From positions 1,302,001-1,366,000 of the forward strand of contig OZ245822.1 of the NCBI GenBank assembly GCA_965228545.1: a stretch of 64,000 nucleotides of DNA, given 5' to 3'. The notes under the pieces were generated by a model. It saw only the letters and a list, made by a program, of their open reading frames with translations. It ran no database searches and had not been told where the DNA came from. The position numbers were made by a program, and so were the translations under genes. The stretch is from HXMU1420-13 sp965228545 (GTDB lineage Bacteria; Bacteroidota; Rhodothermia; Balneolales; Balneolaceae). Positions 1 through 9,732 of the stretch are shown here, piece after piece. The number at the start of each line of letters is the position of its first letter. Position 1 is the stretch's first letter.

Positions 1-1052
1 ATGATTTCATTGTCAGCGACATCACTGAACAAAAACGAAAAGAGCATTTCTTCAAGGAAATTAGCAAAGTTTCGGTAAATGGCGGTTGGGATCTTGACTT
101 GATTAGCAATACTCTATTCTGGACCGAGGAAACCAAAAAAATCCATGAAGTCCCCCCCTATTTCCAGCCATCTGAAGAAAACGTATTACATTTCTATAAG
201 GATCAGGATTCCAGAAATCGGGTAATTGCCTGTTTCGAAGAAATTAAGCAAACCGGAGAACCATTTGATGAGCGGTTCGAAATTACAACTGCTTTGGGCA
301 ATAGGAAATGGGTTCGTTTGCGAGGGGAAGCCGAAAGAATTGAAGGTAAAGTTGTTCGGTTGTTTGGGATACTTCAAGACATTACCGAATTGGTAAAGAA
401 AGAGAATGAGCTACTAGAATCTATCACCGAAAAAAGTGCACTACTTGGTGAAATTCACCACCGCGTTAAGAATAACTTGGCTATTATTTCGGGCTTGTTG
501 CAACTCGAACTGATGAAAGGCGCTAATTCGCGATTCTCTCTTGAAGATGCCGTAAACAGAATTCAATCGATAGCTACCGTTCATGAAATATTATACAGCA
601 CCGACAATTTCATTGATATCGATATCGAAAAATATATTAAAAAGCTAGTTGCCAACATTAGTAGCACGTATCCTAAATTGGTGAATGCTGTAGCTATTCG
701 GTGCAATATCGACCAAATAAATTTAACGATAAACCAAGCTGTACCTTTAGGACTTCTTCAAAACGAGTTGATTACAAATTCGGTAAAACATGCATTCAAC
801 CACGCTGATACCGGTACTATTGATATTGATATTCATCGAATTGACTCATCCACGTTGGCTATGCAGTACCGAGATTCTGGTAAAGGGTTTAATAAGAAGA
901 AACTCGAAAGTTCAGAGTCTTTAGGCTTTACACTTATTCAATCGTTGCTTCAGCAGTTAGATGCCACTGTTACAATAGAAACTGAACATGGCTTTCACCT
1001 CTCATGTACATTCACACTAGAAGATATTGACCACACTAAAGTGTTTTCTTAA
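1..1052 (+). CDS. PAS/HisKA_2 sensor histidine kinase, 5' truncated by window edge
   Basis: The reading frame is open from base 3, so the true start lies upstream of the window; a TTG at 99 is not a believable start because residues before it (DFIVSDITEQ, then GGWDLDL) are typical PAS sequence. Visible order: end of one PAS/PAC unit, a second PAS_3-type domain with its PAC tail (LFGILQDITE), then a HisKA_2 dimerisation/phosphoacceptor segment (GEIHHRVKNNLAIISGL) and a HATPase domain with N box (LLQNELITNSVKHAF), G1 (YRDSGKGF) and G2 (SLGFTLIQ). Such kinases sense small molecules or redox through PAS and autophosphorylate. No receiver domain or membrane segment is in the visible part. Its stop codon overlaps the stop of the convergent gene by four bases (TTAA at 1049-1052). 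Partner regulator not in window. Confidence 0.85.
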   Translation, partial: DFIVSDITEQKRKEHFFKEISKVSVNGGWDLDLISNTLFWTEETKKIHEVPPYFQPSEENVLHFYKDQDSRNRVIACFEEIKQTGEPFDERFEITTALGNRKWVRLRGEAERIEGKVVRLFGILQDITELVKKENELLESITEKSALLGEIHHRVKNNLAIISGLLQLELMKGANSRFSLEDAVNRIQSIATVHEILYSTDNFIDIDIEKYIKKLVANISSTYPKLVNAVAIRCNIDQINLTINQAVPLGLLQNELITNSVKHAFNHADTGTIDIDIHRIDSSTLAMQYRDSGKGFNKKKLESSESLGFTLIQSLLQQLDATVTIETEHGFHLSCTFTLEDIDHTKVFS

Positions 1053-4000
1053 TTCATTATCTGATATATCACGGGCTCTTCATCACTTCTTAGCAAATAT
1101 ACTTGATTACCAATAGGTAATATTTGCCGTATTTCCCCATCGGTAGATAACCCACTTTGTTCTGTCGAGATCACCTTTAACTCCCGATTCTCACTTACTG
1201 ATATCACCACACCCTGACTCGCATCATAGCGACCGGCTTCTGGTTTTACTCCGTACAGATTTCCACCAAGAAGCAGTTCCTTGTTTCCTTGACCATCTAA
1301 GTCGATCAGCGCTCCGGCGTACATCGGTGAGAGTTGCGCCTGCCAGGGAAGCTCCCGACCTTCACTAAAGCTTCCATCGCCATTGCCCCACCACACCGTA
1401 CTCGCAAGCGTTTTAGCCGTTAGCTGCGTGGCAGCATCGAGTTGCTCGGGAGTAAAGATATCTTCGATCGTCTGCTCTTTGTAGGATTCATACTTCAAAT
1501 ACTTGCGCTTTAGCCCGGGAAGCTGATTCACTAAATCGTGGCGCAGTACCATCGGGTACGCCTGCTCCCCATTGTAGGTGGTCAGAATTTGCTCGGTGGA
1601 GCCGTTGCCATCGAAGTCGCTCACCCACAGGCTTGCCGGTTGCTCGCTGGAGGCCTTAAATCTCGAATTCAGCCCATGGTTGAGGGCGATGATATCAAGC
1701 TTTCCATCACCGTCCCAATCTTCAAGTAGTACCTCATTCCACCAACCTCCAGAGTTCGGGAGTTGAGTCTCGTTGAATCTTCCGCTCCCATTGTTAGTGA
1801 AGATGCGCACCGGAGCCCATTCTCCTGCCGTTACTAAATCCAGATCTCCATCCCCATCGATATCGCCAAAGGCTGAGCCGGTAAACATACCTGAGCTGAG
1901 TAGGCCCGGTGCTACGTTTTGGGTGACATCAGTAAAGGTTCCTGCTCCATCATTTTCCAGAATTCTTCCGCTCACCGGAGTGCCCAGCGCAAAGGGTTTG
2001 AGTCGCTCGCCCACAAACAGATCGATGTCGCCATCTCCGTCGATATCTCCCGCGCTAACCGTACCGTTGGAATAAAAACCGTTGGTGCTACTCAGCCCAT
2101 CCGACGCACTCCAGGCGCCGCTTTCGTAGCTGTAGAGCCGGTCAAAGAGTCCATCGGAGCTTGTGCTGAATTCATTGCCGCCACTAGTTACATACAGATC
2201 GTCGTCGCCGTCTCCATCGGCGTCAAAGAACACGCAGTCGGTGTCTTCGGGCAAGGCATCGGTGGCGAAGACTTCGCGCCAGCCAAGTTTCGTTTTTTGC
2301 CGGAGGCTCCCGGGTTGTTCTTTTGCCCCGCCCAGATAGATAAAGCGCTCATCGGAGCTTACGCATCCGGCCGGACCTTCCGTCGAGCGCATGTGAAACA
2401 CAAGCCGATCTCTGTCAAAATCCACAAAGGTGTTTTCGGTGTGGCGCCAGTCCAGGCGGGTATTGGTCGGGATAAGAAGTGGCTGGACATCAACTTCAGC
2501 CATCATTTGATCCACGTTTTGAGCCTCCGCCTGACTTACAGTGAGTTGTTGATTCACCGCAACGTCTTCCATCCAAGTGATGCGCCCGTCGGGCCATTCC
2601 AGCTTTAACGAATCGATGAGAGAAGCCTCGCCTAAACCAACATGCAGGCGAGCATCTACCGTGCTTTGAAAGCCACGCTGAAGCACCTGCTCGCGCCAGT
2701 GAAGCTTCCCATCTGCCCAAACACTCAGTTGAGCGCCCACGCCTTGCGTGTTGGCGCCTTCGCCGTCCAATTTTACCATTAGCCAGTTTCCGAGTCCGCG
2801 CTGGGAGGCGGTATTGCGGTACACAAAGGCGGGCATATTCACGTTGTTGACCACCAAGTCCAAATCGCCGTCGTTATCCAGATCGCCATAGGCTGAGCCA
2901 TTGGAAAAACTTGGTGTGGCCAATCCCCACTCGGCGGCTTTGTTTTCGAAGTTCAAATTGCCCGATCCGGCGAACATGTAGTTGGGAATGGGAACGGATG
3001 GAATCAGATCAATTAACTGCTGATAATCAACTTCATCGCCACCTGTGATTGTTTGAATAATCTCGTTACTGGAAACATACTGAATGTAATCCTGATCAGT
3101 GAGATCCTGATAAATGCCGTTCGCCACAAAAAGATCGGTGTGTCCGTTGTGATCGTAATCGCTCATCAAAGCGGCCCAGCTCCAGTCGGTGGCTTCAACG
3201 CCGGTAAAACGACCAATTTCAGAGAAGCTTCCGTCTCCATTATTCAACTGAAACATATTTCGAGTAAACTGATGATAGTAGCCATTGCTTACGCTGTATT
3301 GGTATTTATCCCAACTCTCGAAGGTGGTTACGGTTTTCACTCGTTCTTCGGGCTCGGGTAACATTTCTGTTACAAAAATCTCCGGGTATCCATCGTGATT
3401 GATATCGGCTGCATCGGCGCCCATCGATGCCCCACTGATGCTTTTTATGGCATCTACGAGCACTTCTTTAAAACTCCCATCCTGTTGATTGATGTACAAA
3501 TAATCGCGTTCGAAGAAGTCGTTGGAAACGTATAAATCTTGCCAGCCATCCCGGTTTACATCGGCAATAGTTACCCCCAATCCAAAACCAATGATACTTC
3601 CATAGATTCCTGCCTCAGTGCTAACATCCGTAAAGAAATCTCCATCATTTCGATACAGTTTATCACCTCCAACTTCATCCCGGGAATCACGCTCATTTAT
3701 CTGAAGGTTAAAGCTCCCGATAGCTCGATATGAGTTATTGAGCAAGTATAAATCCAAATCGCCGTCTTTATCGTAATCGAAAAAAGAGGCTTGGGTAGAA
3801 AAGCCACGATCTGCTAATCCATACTCTTCGGCTTTTTCGGTAAAGGTTAGGTCGCCATTGTTGATAAATAGTTCGTTTTGTTTGTTATCACCGGCTACAT
3901 CTCCTGAATTTGAGATGTAGATATCAATCAATCCATCCCCGTTAATATCGGCCATACTTACACCCGTACTCCACGATCGTTCTCCCGCGACACCGGCTTG

Positions 4001-4312
4001 TTCGGTGACGTCTTCGAATTGAAAATCACCTTTATTTAAGAATAAACGATTATCCCGCATATTGGCGGTCATGTACACGTCGAGTAATCCATCATTATTG
4101 ATATCACCAAAAGCTACTCCGCCACCGTTATAAAAATTTCGGTATTTATAGATGTTGAAATCAGCATCGAAATCGAGCGGATTATCAAATACAAGTCCGG
4201 TTTCAGCACCACTAAGTTGTTCAAAAAGTGGTGGCTCATTCGGAGTTTGGCTACAGCCTGCAATCAAAAGAATTGCTAGAGACACTGTCAAAATTTTCGT
4301 TCGTTGAAGCAT
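1049..4312 (-). CDS. ASPIC/UnbV-VCBS repeat lipoprotein (copy 1)
   Basis: Protein of 1087 residues with a lipoprotein signal (lipobox LLIAGC at about residues 15-20). It is made of FG-GAP/VCBS beta-propeller repeats carrying calcium-type loops (DINNDGLLD, DYDKDGDLD, DLDNDGDLD, DADGDGDDD), with an ASPIC/UnbV domain at about residues 500-590 (GFQSTVDARLHVGLGEA). Role in the family is unknown; they are usually predicted surface proteins and often sit next to SusC/SusD pairs or haloperoxidase-like genes, as here. It is the last gene of the susC operon, 2 bases after the small lipoprotein gene. Oddity: roughly nt 1219-2958 is almost identical to part of the paralogue at 4863-8114, while the N-terminal half and last about 40 residues are clearly diverged, which suggests a recent copying event. 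Base composition of the shared part is visibly richer in GC than the flanks. Confidence 0.85.
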   Translation of the reverse strand: MLQRTKILTVSLAILLIAGCSQTPNEPPLFEQLSGAETGLVFDNPLDFDADFNIYKYRNFYNGGGVAFGDINNDGLLDVYMTANMRDNRLFLNKGDFQFEDVTEQAGVAGERSWSTGVSMADINGDGLIDIYISNSGDVAGDNKQNELFINNGDLTFTEKAEEYGLADRGFSTQASFFDYDKDGDLDLYLLNNSYRAIGSFNLQINERDSRDEVGGDKLYRNDGDFFTDVSTEAGIYGSIIGFGLGVTIADVNRDGWQDLYVSNDFFERDYLYINQQDGSFKEVLVDAIKSISGASMGADAADINHDGYPEIFVTEMLPEPEERVKTVTTFESWDKYQYSVSNGYYHQFTRNMFQLNNGDGSFSEIGRFTGVEATDWSWAALMSDYDHNGHTDLFVANGIYQDLTDQDYIQYVSSNEIIQTITGGDEVDYQQLIDLIPSVPIPNYMFAGSGNLNFENKAAEWGLATPSFSNGSAYGDLDNDGDLDLVVNNVNMPAFVYRNTASQRGLGNWLMVKLDGEGANTQGVGAQLSVWADGKLHWREQVLQRGFQSTVDARLHVGLGEASLIDSLKLEWPDGRITWMEDVAVNQQLTVSQAEAQNVDQMMAEVDVQPLLIPTNTRLDWRHTENTFVDFDRDRLVFHMRSTEGPAGCVSSDERFIYLGGAKEQPGSLRQKTKLGWREVFATDALPEDTDCVFFDADGDGDDDLYVTSGGNEFSTSSDGLFDRLYSYESGAWSASDGLSSTNGFYSNGTVSAGDIDGDGDIDLFVGERLKPFALGTPVSGRILENDGAGTFTDVTQNVAPGLLSSGMFTGSAFGDIDGDGDLDLVTAGEWAPVRIFTNNGSGRFNETQLPNSGGWWNEVLLEDWDGDGKLDIIALNHGLNSRFKASSEQPASLWVSDFDGNGSTEQILTTYNGEQAYPMVLRHDLVNQLPGLKRKYLKYESYKEQTIEDIFTPEQLDAATQLTAKTLASTVWWGNGDGSFSEGRELPWQAQLSPMYAGALIDLDGQGNKELLLGGNLYGVKPEAGRYDASQGVVISVSENRELKVISTEQSGLSTDGEIRQILPIGNQVYLLRSDEEPVIYQIMN
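1219..2958 (-). repeat. Long direct repeat, copy 1 (ASPIC/VCBS gene cassette)
   Basis: Near-identical to 5039-6778 at a constant offset of 3820 bp. Comparing line by line, 1605-2836 matches 5425-6656 without a difference (1232 bp). Scattered substitutions appear on both sides, and similarity falls away beyond the ends. Confidence 0.95.
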
Positions 4313-4314
4313 AG

Positions 4315-4866
4315 TTAGTTGGTACCACTTAAAGGTTTTGATAAGTCTGTAAATACTACTAAGGCATTAGAATGAGTTTCTTTAAACACAACAATCTCTG
4401 TATTTGAAAATGTACCAACGTAAGTTCTTTGACCTTCTTTAGTTTTTAATGTGTCAAATTTAACACCGTAATCATCACTCAAAATCGGCAATAACTCTTT
4501 AATTAATTCTTCAGGATTTAAATGTTCATTCCATGGAGCCCAACCTTCATATCTATAGCTAATTGGAAAACGAACAATTTTGTCATCAATGAAAGTAGGA
4601 TAGAATATTCGTTTTGCAGGTGACTTTAACCAATCTATTGATTCAGCTATTTCTGCACCGTTTCCGTTCGATACAATTCCTTGAGAATTTAGTCTCCAAG
4701 AATAATCGAAAAACTCATCACGAGTCATACCAAATGTATAATCAAAAATCAGTGTATCTGTACTCGTATTCGGTTTCATATTTTCAGAATTAAATTGATT
4801 ATTCTCAGGTTTATTCGAACATGCTATTACCAATAAAAATAATACAATAGAGAATCGGTAAATCAT
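4315..4866 (-). CDS. Small hypothetical lipoprotein
   Basis: 183 residues, not recognised. It starts with a lipoprotein signal (LFLLVIAC, Cys near residue 16), followed by an Asn/Ser-rich linker and a compact alpha/beta part. Its ATG overlaps the stop of the upstream ASPIC gene (ATGA), and its own stop is 2 bases before the next ASPIC gene, so it is translationally tied to the pair. It lies exactly between the two recombining paralogues but has no copy elsewhere in the window. Codon composition is more AT-rich than the shared cassette. A surface or periplasmic accessory role to the ASPIC proteins is only inferred from position. Confidence 0.75.
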   Translation of the reverse strand: MIYRFSIVLFLLVIACSNKPENNQFNSENMKPNTSTDTLIFDYTFGMTRDEFFDYSWRLNSQGIVSNGNGAEIAESIDWLKSPAKRIFYPTFIDDKIVRFPISYRYEGWAPWNEHLNPEELIKELLPILSDDYGVKFDTLKTKEGQRTYVGTFSNTEIVVFKETHSNALVVFTDLSKPLSGTN

Positions 4867-7800
4867 TTACTTTTACTCAATTTAAAGTTTATGGTCGATT
4901 GGTTATTCCTTACCACGATTACATCGTGGTCTTGTATCAAAATTTGTCTAATCTCTCCCTGAACCGTAAAGCCCGATAATTGGGTTGATACTAAACTAGT
5001 TATTCGATCTACACCTACACACACTACAACTCCAAGTGAGGCATCATAACGACCGGCTTCTGGTTTTACTCCGTACAGATTTCCGCCAAGAAGCAGTTCT
5101 TTGTTGCCTTGCCCATCCAGATCGATCAGCGCTCCGGCGTACATCGGTGAGAGTTGCGCCTGCCAAGGCAGCTCCTGACCTTCGCTAAAACTTCCATCGC
5201 CATTGCCCCACCACACCGTACTCGCCAGTGTTTGAGCCGTTAGCTGCGTGGCGGCATCGAGCTGCTCAGGGGTAAAGATGTCTTCGATCGTTTGTTCTTT
5301 GTAGGATTCGTACTTCAAATACTTGCGCTTGAGCCCGGGGAGCTGATTCACCAAATCATGGCGCAGTACCATCGGGTACGCCTGCTCTCCATTGTAGGTG
5401 GTCAGGATTTGCTCGATGGAGCCATTGCCATCGAAGTCGCTCACCCACAGGCTTGCCGGTTGCTCGCTGGAGGCCTTAAATCTCGAATTCAGCCCATGGT
5501 TGAGGGCGATGATATCAAGCTTTCCATCACCGTCCCAATCTTCAAGTAGTACCTCATTCCACCAACCTCCAGAGTTCGGGAGTTGAGTCTCGTTGAATCT
5601 TCCGCTCCCATTGTTAGTGAAGATGCGCACCGGAGCCCATTCTCCTGCCGTTACTAAATCCAGATCTCCATCCCCATCGATATCGCCAAAGGCTGAGCCG
5701 GTAAACATACCTGAGCTGAGTAGGCCCGGTGCTACGTTTTGGGTGACATCAGTAAAGGTTCCTGCTCCATCATTTTCCAGAATTCTTCCGCTCACCGGAG
5801 TGCCCAGCGCAAAGGGTTTGAGTCGCTCGCCCACAAACAGATCGATGTCGCCATCTCCGTCGATATCTCCCGCGCTAACCGTACCGTTGGAATAAAAACC
5901 GTTGGTGCTACTCAGCCCATCCGACGCACTCCAGGCGCCGCTTTCGTAGCTGTAGAGCCGGTCAAAGAGTCCATCGGAGCTTGTGCTGAATTCATTGCCG
6001 CCACTAGTTACATACAGATCGTCGTCGCCGTCTCCATCGGCGTCAAAGAACACGCAGTCGGTGTCTTCGGGCAAGGCATCGGTGGCGAAGACTTCGCGCC
6101 AGCCAAGTTTCGTTTTTTGCCGGAGGCTCCCGGGTTGTTCTTTTGCCCCGCCCAGATAGATAAAGCGCTCATCGGAGCTTACGCATCCGGCCGGACCTTC
6201 CGTCGAGCGCATGTGAAACACAAGCCGATCTCTGTCAAAATCCACAAAGGTGTTTTCGGTGTGGCGCCAGTCCAGGCGGGTATTGGTCGGGATAAGAAGT
6301 GGCTGGACATCAACTTCAGCCATCATTTGATCCACGTTTTGAGCCTCCGCCTGACTTACAGTGAGTTGTTGATTCACCGCAACGTCTTCCATCCAAGTGA
6401 TGCGCCCGTCGGGCCATTCCAGCTTTAACGAATCGATGAGAGAAGCCTCGCCTAAACCAACATGCAGGCGAGCATCTACCGTGCTTTGAAAGCCACGCTG
6501 AAGCACCTGCTCGCGCCAGTGAAGCTTCCCATCTGCCCAAACACTCAGTTGAGCGCCCACGCCTTGCGTGTTGGCGCCTTCGCCGTCCAATTTTACCATT
6601 AGCCAGTTTCCGAGTCCGCGCTGGGAGGCGGTATTGCGGTACACAAAGGCGGGCATGTTCACGTTATTGACCACCAAATCCAGATCGCCGTCGTTATCCA
6701 AATCGCCATAGGCTGAGCCATTGGAAAAACTTGGCGTGGACAATCCCCACTCGGCGGCTTTGTTTTCGAAATTCAAATCACCTTGACCGGCAAACATATA
6801 GTTTGGCACAGGTACAGAAGGTATATCCTGAAAAAGTTCTTCGATTGGGCGATTTTCGCGTATTACTTCAGTGAATGTATCCGGATCGGAATAATAGGTC
6901 ACATAATCCATGTCTGTTAGATCCTGATAAATTCCATTGGCTACAAAGAGATCATTATTCCCATTCAAGTCGAAATCGGCGATTAAAGCAGCCCAGCTCC
7001 AATCGGTCGCTTCAACGTCTAACCAGCGACCTAATTCTGAAAATTCCGCATTTCCAGTATTGAATAATAATGCGTTTCGTGTGTATTGGTGATGATACCC
7101 GGTTTGCACTTTTTGCTGATATCGGTCCCAGCTATCGAAGGCTGTTTTGGTTTTAAAGCGTTCTTCGGGTTCCGGTAACATATCGGTTACAAACACCTCG
7201 GGAGCTCCATCATGGTTCAAATCGGCAATATCAGCTCCCATCGAATTCATACTGATAGAACCAGCATTCGATTCGATTACTTCGCTAAATGTGCCGTCTT
7301 GATTATTCAGATACAGGTAATCACGTTCAAAAAAATCATTGGAAACGTAGATATCCGGCCAGGTATCTCCGTTTAAATCTCCAATACTTACACCCAGCCC
7401 GAAACCAATTTTACTGCCGTAGATTCCAGCTTCTTCGCTTACATCGACAAATCTATCACCATCATTTCGGTAGAGTTTATTCCCGCCTTCGGGATCACGT
7501 ACTTCGCGCATTCCTTCTTTCATGTCAAAACCACCAACAGGCGAAAATGAATTGTTGAGTAGGTAAAGATCCAGATCACCATCTTTATCATAATCGAAGA
7601 ACACCGAATGATTGGAAAGCCCTAAATCATCGATCTCATACTCAGCAGCTTTTTCGGTAAAAGTGAGATCGCCGTTGTTAATAAAAAGTTCGTTATTGCG
7701 ATTCTGTCCGGTTGGAGTACCTGATTTTGATACATAAATATCAAGGAAACCATCTGCATTTATATCTGCGAAGCTTACTCCGGTTGACCAAACATTCGGG

Positions 7801-8114
7801 GAAGCCACACCCGCTGATTCAGTAATGTCTTCGAATTGAAAATTGCCTTTGTTCAGGTAAAGTTTATTATCCACCTGATTGCCCACAAAGAAAATATCCA
7901 CCAGACCATCATTATTGATGTCCCCCAGACCTACGCCACCGCCATTATAAAAATTACGATAGGTGTAGGGATTTAACTCTAGACTAAGAGTAAGTTTATT
8001 ATTGAATTCAATATTGCTTTCAGCCATGACAGAATCAAACAACGGTAAATCATTTTTTGTACAACTAAGTATTAGTATGAAAACAATAAATAAGTAAACT
8101 TGTGATTCTTGCAT
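4863..8114 (-). CDS. ASPIC/UnbV-VCBS repeat lipoprotein (copy 2)
   Basis: About 1083 residues from the start chosen here. An earlier ATG at 8150 would put twelve extra residues inside a terminator-like hairpin (8124-8155); starting at 8114 gives a clean lipoprotein signal (FILILSC). Domain layout equals copy 1: VCBS/FG-GAP repeats with DxDxDG loops, ASPIC/UnbV at about residues 500-590, further VCBS repeats, and a divergent C-terminal 40 residues. N-terminal half is only moderately similar to copy 1, while the central/C-terminal part differs by just a few residues (for example GSIEQ for GSTEQ). It lies downstream of susD and upstream of the small lipoprotein, with ATGA overlap. Function unknown; surface-exposed calcium-binding propeller is the family expectation. 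Confidence 0.85.
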   Translation of the reverse strand: MQESQVYLFIVFILILSCTKNDLPLFDSVMAESNIEFNNKLTLSLELNPYTYRNFYNGGGVGLGDINNDGLVDIFFVGNQVDNKLYLNKGNFQFEDITESAGVASPNVWSTGVSFADINADGFLDIYVSKSGTPTGQNRNNELFINNGDLTFTEKAAEYEIDDLGLSNHSVFFDYDKDGDLDLYLLNNSFSPVGGFDMKEGMREVRDPEGGNKLYRNDGDRFVDVSEEAGIYGSKIGFGLGVSIGDLNGDTWPDIYVSNDFFERDYLYLNNQDGTFSEVIESNAGSISMNSMGADIADLNHDGAPEVFVTDMLPEPEERFKTKTAFDSWDRYQQKVQTGYHHQYTRNALLFNTGNAEFSELGRWLDVEATDWSWAALIADFDLNGNNDLFVANGIYQDLTDMDYVTYYSDPDTFTEVIRENRPIEELFQDIPSVPVPNYMFAGQGDLNFENKAAEWGLSTPSFSNGSAYGDLDNDGDLDLVVNNVNMPAFVYRNTASQRGLGNWLMVKLDGEGANTQGVGAQLSVWADGKLHWREQVLQRGFQSTVDARLHVGLGEASLIDSLKLEWPDGRITWMEDVAVNQQLTVSQAEAQNVDQMMAEVDVQPLLIPTNTRLDWRHTENTFVDFDRDRLVFHMRSTEGPAGCVSSDERFIYLGGAKEQPGSLRQKTKLGWREVFATDALPEDTDCVFFDADGDGDDDLYVTSGGNEFSTSSDGLFDRLYSYESGAWSASDGLSSTNGFYSNGTVSAGDIDGDGDIDLFVGERLKPFALGTPVSGRILENDGAGTFTDVTQNVAPGLLSSGMFTGSAFGDIDGDGDLDLVTAGEWAPVRIFTNNGSGRFNETQLPNSGGWWNEVLLEDWDGDGKLDIIALNHGLNSRFKASSEQPASLWVSDFDGNGSIEQILTTYNGEQAYPMVLRHDLVNQLPGLKRKYLKYESYKEQTIEDIFTPEQLDAATQLTAQTLASTVWWGNGDGSFSEGQELPWQAQLSPMYAGALIDLDGQGNKELLLGGNLYGVKPEAGRYDASLGVVVCVGVDRITSLVSTQLSGFTVQGEIRQILIQDHDVIVVRNNQSTINFKLSKSK
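5039..6778 (-). repeat. Long direct repeat, copy 2 (ASPIC/VCBS gene cassette)
   Basis: Partner of 1219-2958 at 3820 bp distance. Exact identity covers 5425-6656. The upper boundary decays over 6657-6778 and the lower over 5039-5424. Confidence 0.95.
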
Positions 8115-8123
8115 ATATAAAAA

Positions 8124-8155
8124 AAGGGCTGCTATTCGTAAATATAGCAACCCTT
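8124..8155 (-). terminator. Terminator or attenuator hairpin after susD
   Basis: Inverted repeat with AAGGGCTGCTAT (8124-8135) against ATAGCAACCCTT (8144-8155), one mismatch/wobble in the stem and an 8-nt loop. Read on the minus strand it lies 17 bases after the susD stop (8172) and is followed by a run of seven T. Because the next gene begins at 8114, it may be a partial terminator that lowers expression of the ASPIC genes relative to susC/susD. Confidence 0.7.
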
Positions 8156-8171
8156 AAAAGAAAAAATGGTA

Positions 8172-9722
8172 TTAATAACCTGGGTTTTGAGTAAGTGGAT
8201 TATTTGTAGTTCCAGAAGCTTCAATTTGAGCTAGAGGAATTGGAAATAATTCCAGATCCGAATTGGCATTTAGTTCTTTTTCCCACCAAGCATTGCCCCA
8301 TCTTCCGAATCGAATTAGATCAGTTCTACGTGTAGTTTCCATAAACATTTCACGTCCACGCTCTTCGAAGAAATCATCTTCAGTTAGCGTATCAAAACCA
8401 TCTAAACCGGCACGAGTACGTACTTGATTTACCAAAGCACGGGCAGTTCCATTATTCCAGTCGGCTGCTAATCTTGCTTCTGCTTCAGCTTTCATTAGTA
8501 GAACATCTGCATAGCGAACAAGAGGATAGTCGTTATTCATATTCGCTCGCTGGCATTGAGCAAAATTAAATTTGAATAATCGTGCACCACCTTCTCGGTT
8601 TGCATTTGGAAATATCTGATTAATGCTAGGAGTATAATTTAATTGCAAATCAGGATCAGTTGTTTCAGAAGCAAAATCAATAATAGGTTCTCCATCAGCA
8701 GTTTCTTGAGGACCAACTAAGAAATTGTTGTCTTTACGTTCATCTGAATTATCGTAACTATTGTAGAATTCTTCCAAGGCTGCATACCCATTCCATGGCT
8801 GTTCATCTAAATTGAAAGTCTGCTGAGAACCATAATGAAGAGTCATTTGTGCAATGTTCATGTTTGTGCCCGTTGTTTGATCAAACGGAACTACCCAAAT
8901 ATTTTCAGTATTATTATCATTATTTGGGGCAAATACCTCAGCATAATCGGCTGATAGGTTAAAATTCCCTGAATTGATAATTATATCTGCTTGAGTAATT
9001 ACATTAGACCATTGAGCCGACCCTGAATACACTTCAGCATTGAGGTATACTTTTGCAAGAATACCCCTGGCAGCATATTCACTAATCATCGCATTATTTG
9101 GAGGAGTTTGAAGTAAGTCTCCACTATCAATTGCAGCATTTAATTCACTTACAACAAAGTTATAAACTTCTACACGAGAAGATTGTGGTACATCTTGATT
9201 TGGCTCAGTTACAATTTTCACGCGACCAAACGTATCAACAAGACGAGCATAATAGAAAGCACGTAAAACGCGTAATTCTGCTATATATTGATCGTTAGTT
9301 TCAGTATCTAATGCCGAGTTAATTTCATTTATCGCATTATATTGTGCAACAAATGTATCATTTAGAGGCCCATTTGAAGGTAAGTATGTATGGCGATGCA
9401 TATCTATCCATATTCCACCATCGAACCAATCCCCACCCTTGGCCGGAATTGCCATTTCATCGGATGAAACTCCTTGAATTGAGAAATATCCTCCATGATT
9501 TGCTGTTCCACTGTTGAAAAGTGTTCCATAAGCAGTGGTTAACCATTGATGCTGAATTCCACCCGACCCAAGTACTGGATCTGCACAAGGATCAGCACCA
9601 CCGCCTGTATTAGCAAAAGGATCTGCCTCACCAAAGGTATCTACAATATTCTCTTCCAAATCGCAATTGATAAACACAATTGGCAAGAGAAAAACTAGTA
9701 TTACTTTAATAGTATTTTTCAT
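8172..9722 (-). CDS. SusD/RagB-family surface lipoprotein
   Basis: 516 residues. Signal peptide with lipobox (IVFINC, Cys about residue 20) followed by acidic residues (DLEEN), which fits a surface-export signal. The body has the helical TPR-like SusD fold features: SALDTETNDQYIAELRVLRA and YYARLVDTFG, then the C-terminal RagB/SusD stretch (YPLVRYADVLLMKAEAEAR, RELF-like GREMFMETTRRTDLIRFG). SusD proteins form the lid on the SusC transporter and bind oligosaccharide or peptide. It directly follows susC (10-bp gap). The ligand cannot be read from sequence; no glycosidase lies in the same operon, so the substrate may not be a standard polysaccharide. Confidence 0.93.
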   Translation of the reverse strand: MKNTIKVILVFLLPIVFINCDLEENIVDTFGEADPFANTGGGADPCADPVLGSGGIQHQWLTTAYGTLFNSGTANHGGYFSIQGVSSDEMAIPAKGGDWFDGGIWIDMHRHTYLPSNGPLNDTFVAQYNAINEINSALDTETNDQYIAELRVLRAFYYARLVDTFGRVKIVTEPNQDVPQSSRVEVYNFVVSELNAAIDSGDLLQTPPNNAMISEYAARGILAKVYLNAEVYSGSAQWSNVITQADIIINSGNFNLSADYAEVFAPNNDNNTENIWVVPFDQTTGTNMNIAQMTLHYGSQQTFNLDEQPWNGYAALEEFYNSYDNSDERKDNNFLVGPQETADGEPIIDFASETTDPDLQLNYTPSINQIFPNANREGGARLFKFNFAQCQRANMNNDYPLVRYADVLLMKAEAEARLAADWNNGTARALVNQVRTRAGLDGFDTLTEDDFFEERGREMFMETTRRTDLIRFGRWGNAWWEKELNANSDLELFPIPLAQIEASGTTNNPLTQNPGY

Positions 9723-9732
9723 TATCTCTTAT

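Noticed and set aside
1919..2608. A 229-codon plus-strand open frame, also present identically at 5739-6428
   Set aside because: It is the antisense of the duplicated ASPIC cassette; identity between copies follows from the DNA repeat, and the VCBS gene on the other strand explains the region.
8115..8150. Longer start for the second ASPIC gene
   Set aside because: The extra residues are encoded by the terminator hairpin; the start at 8114 leaves a normal lipoprotein signal.
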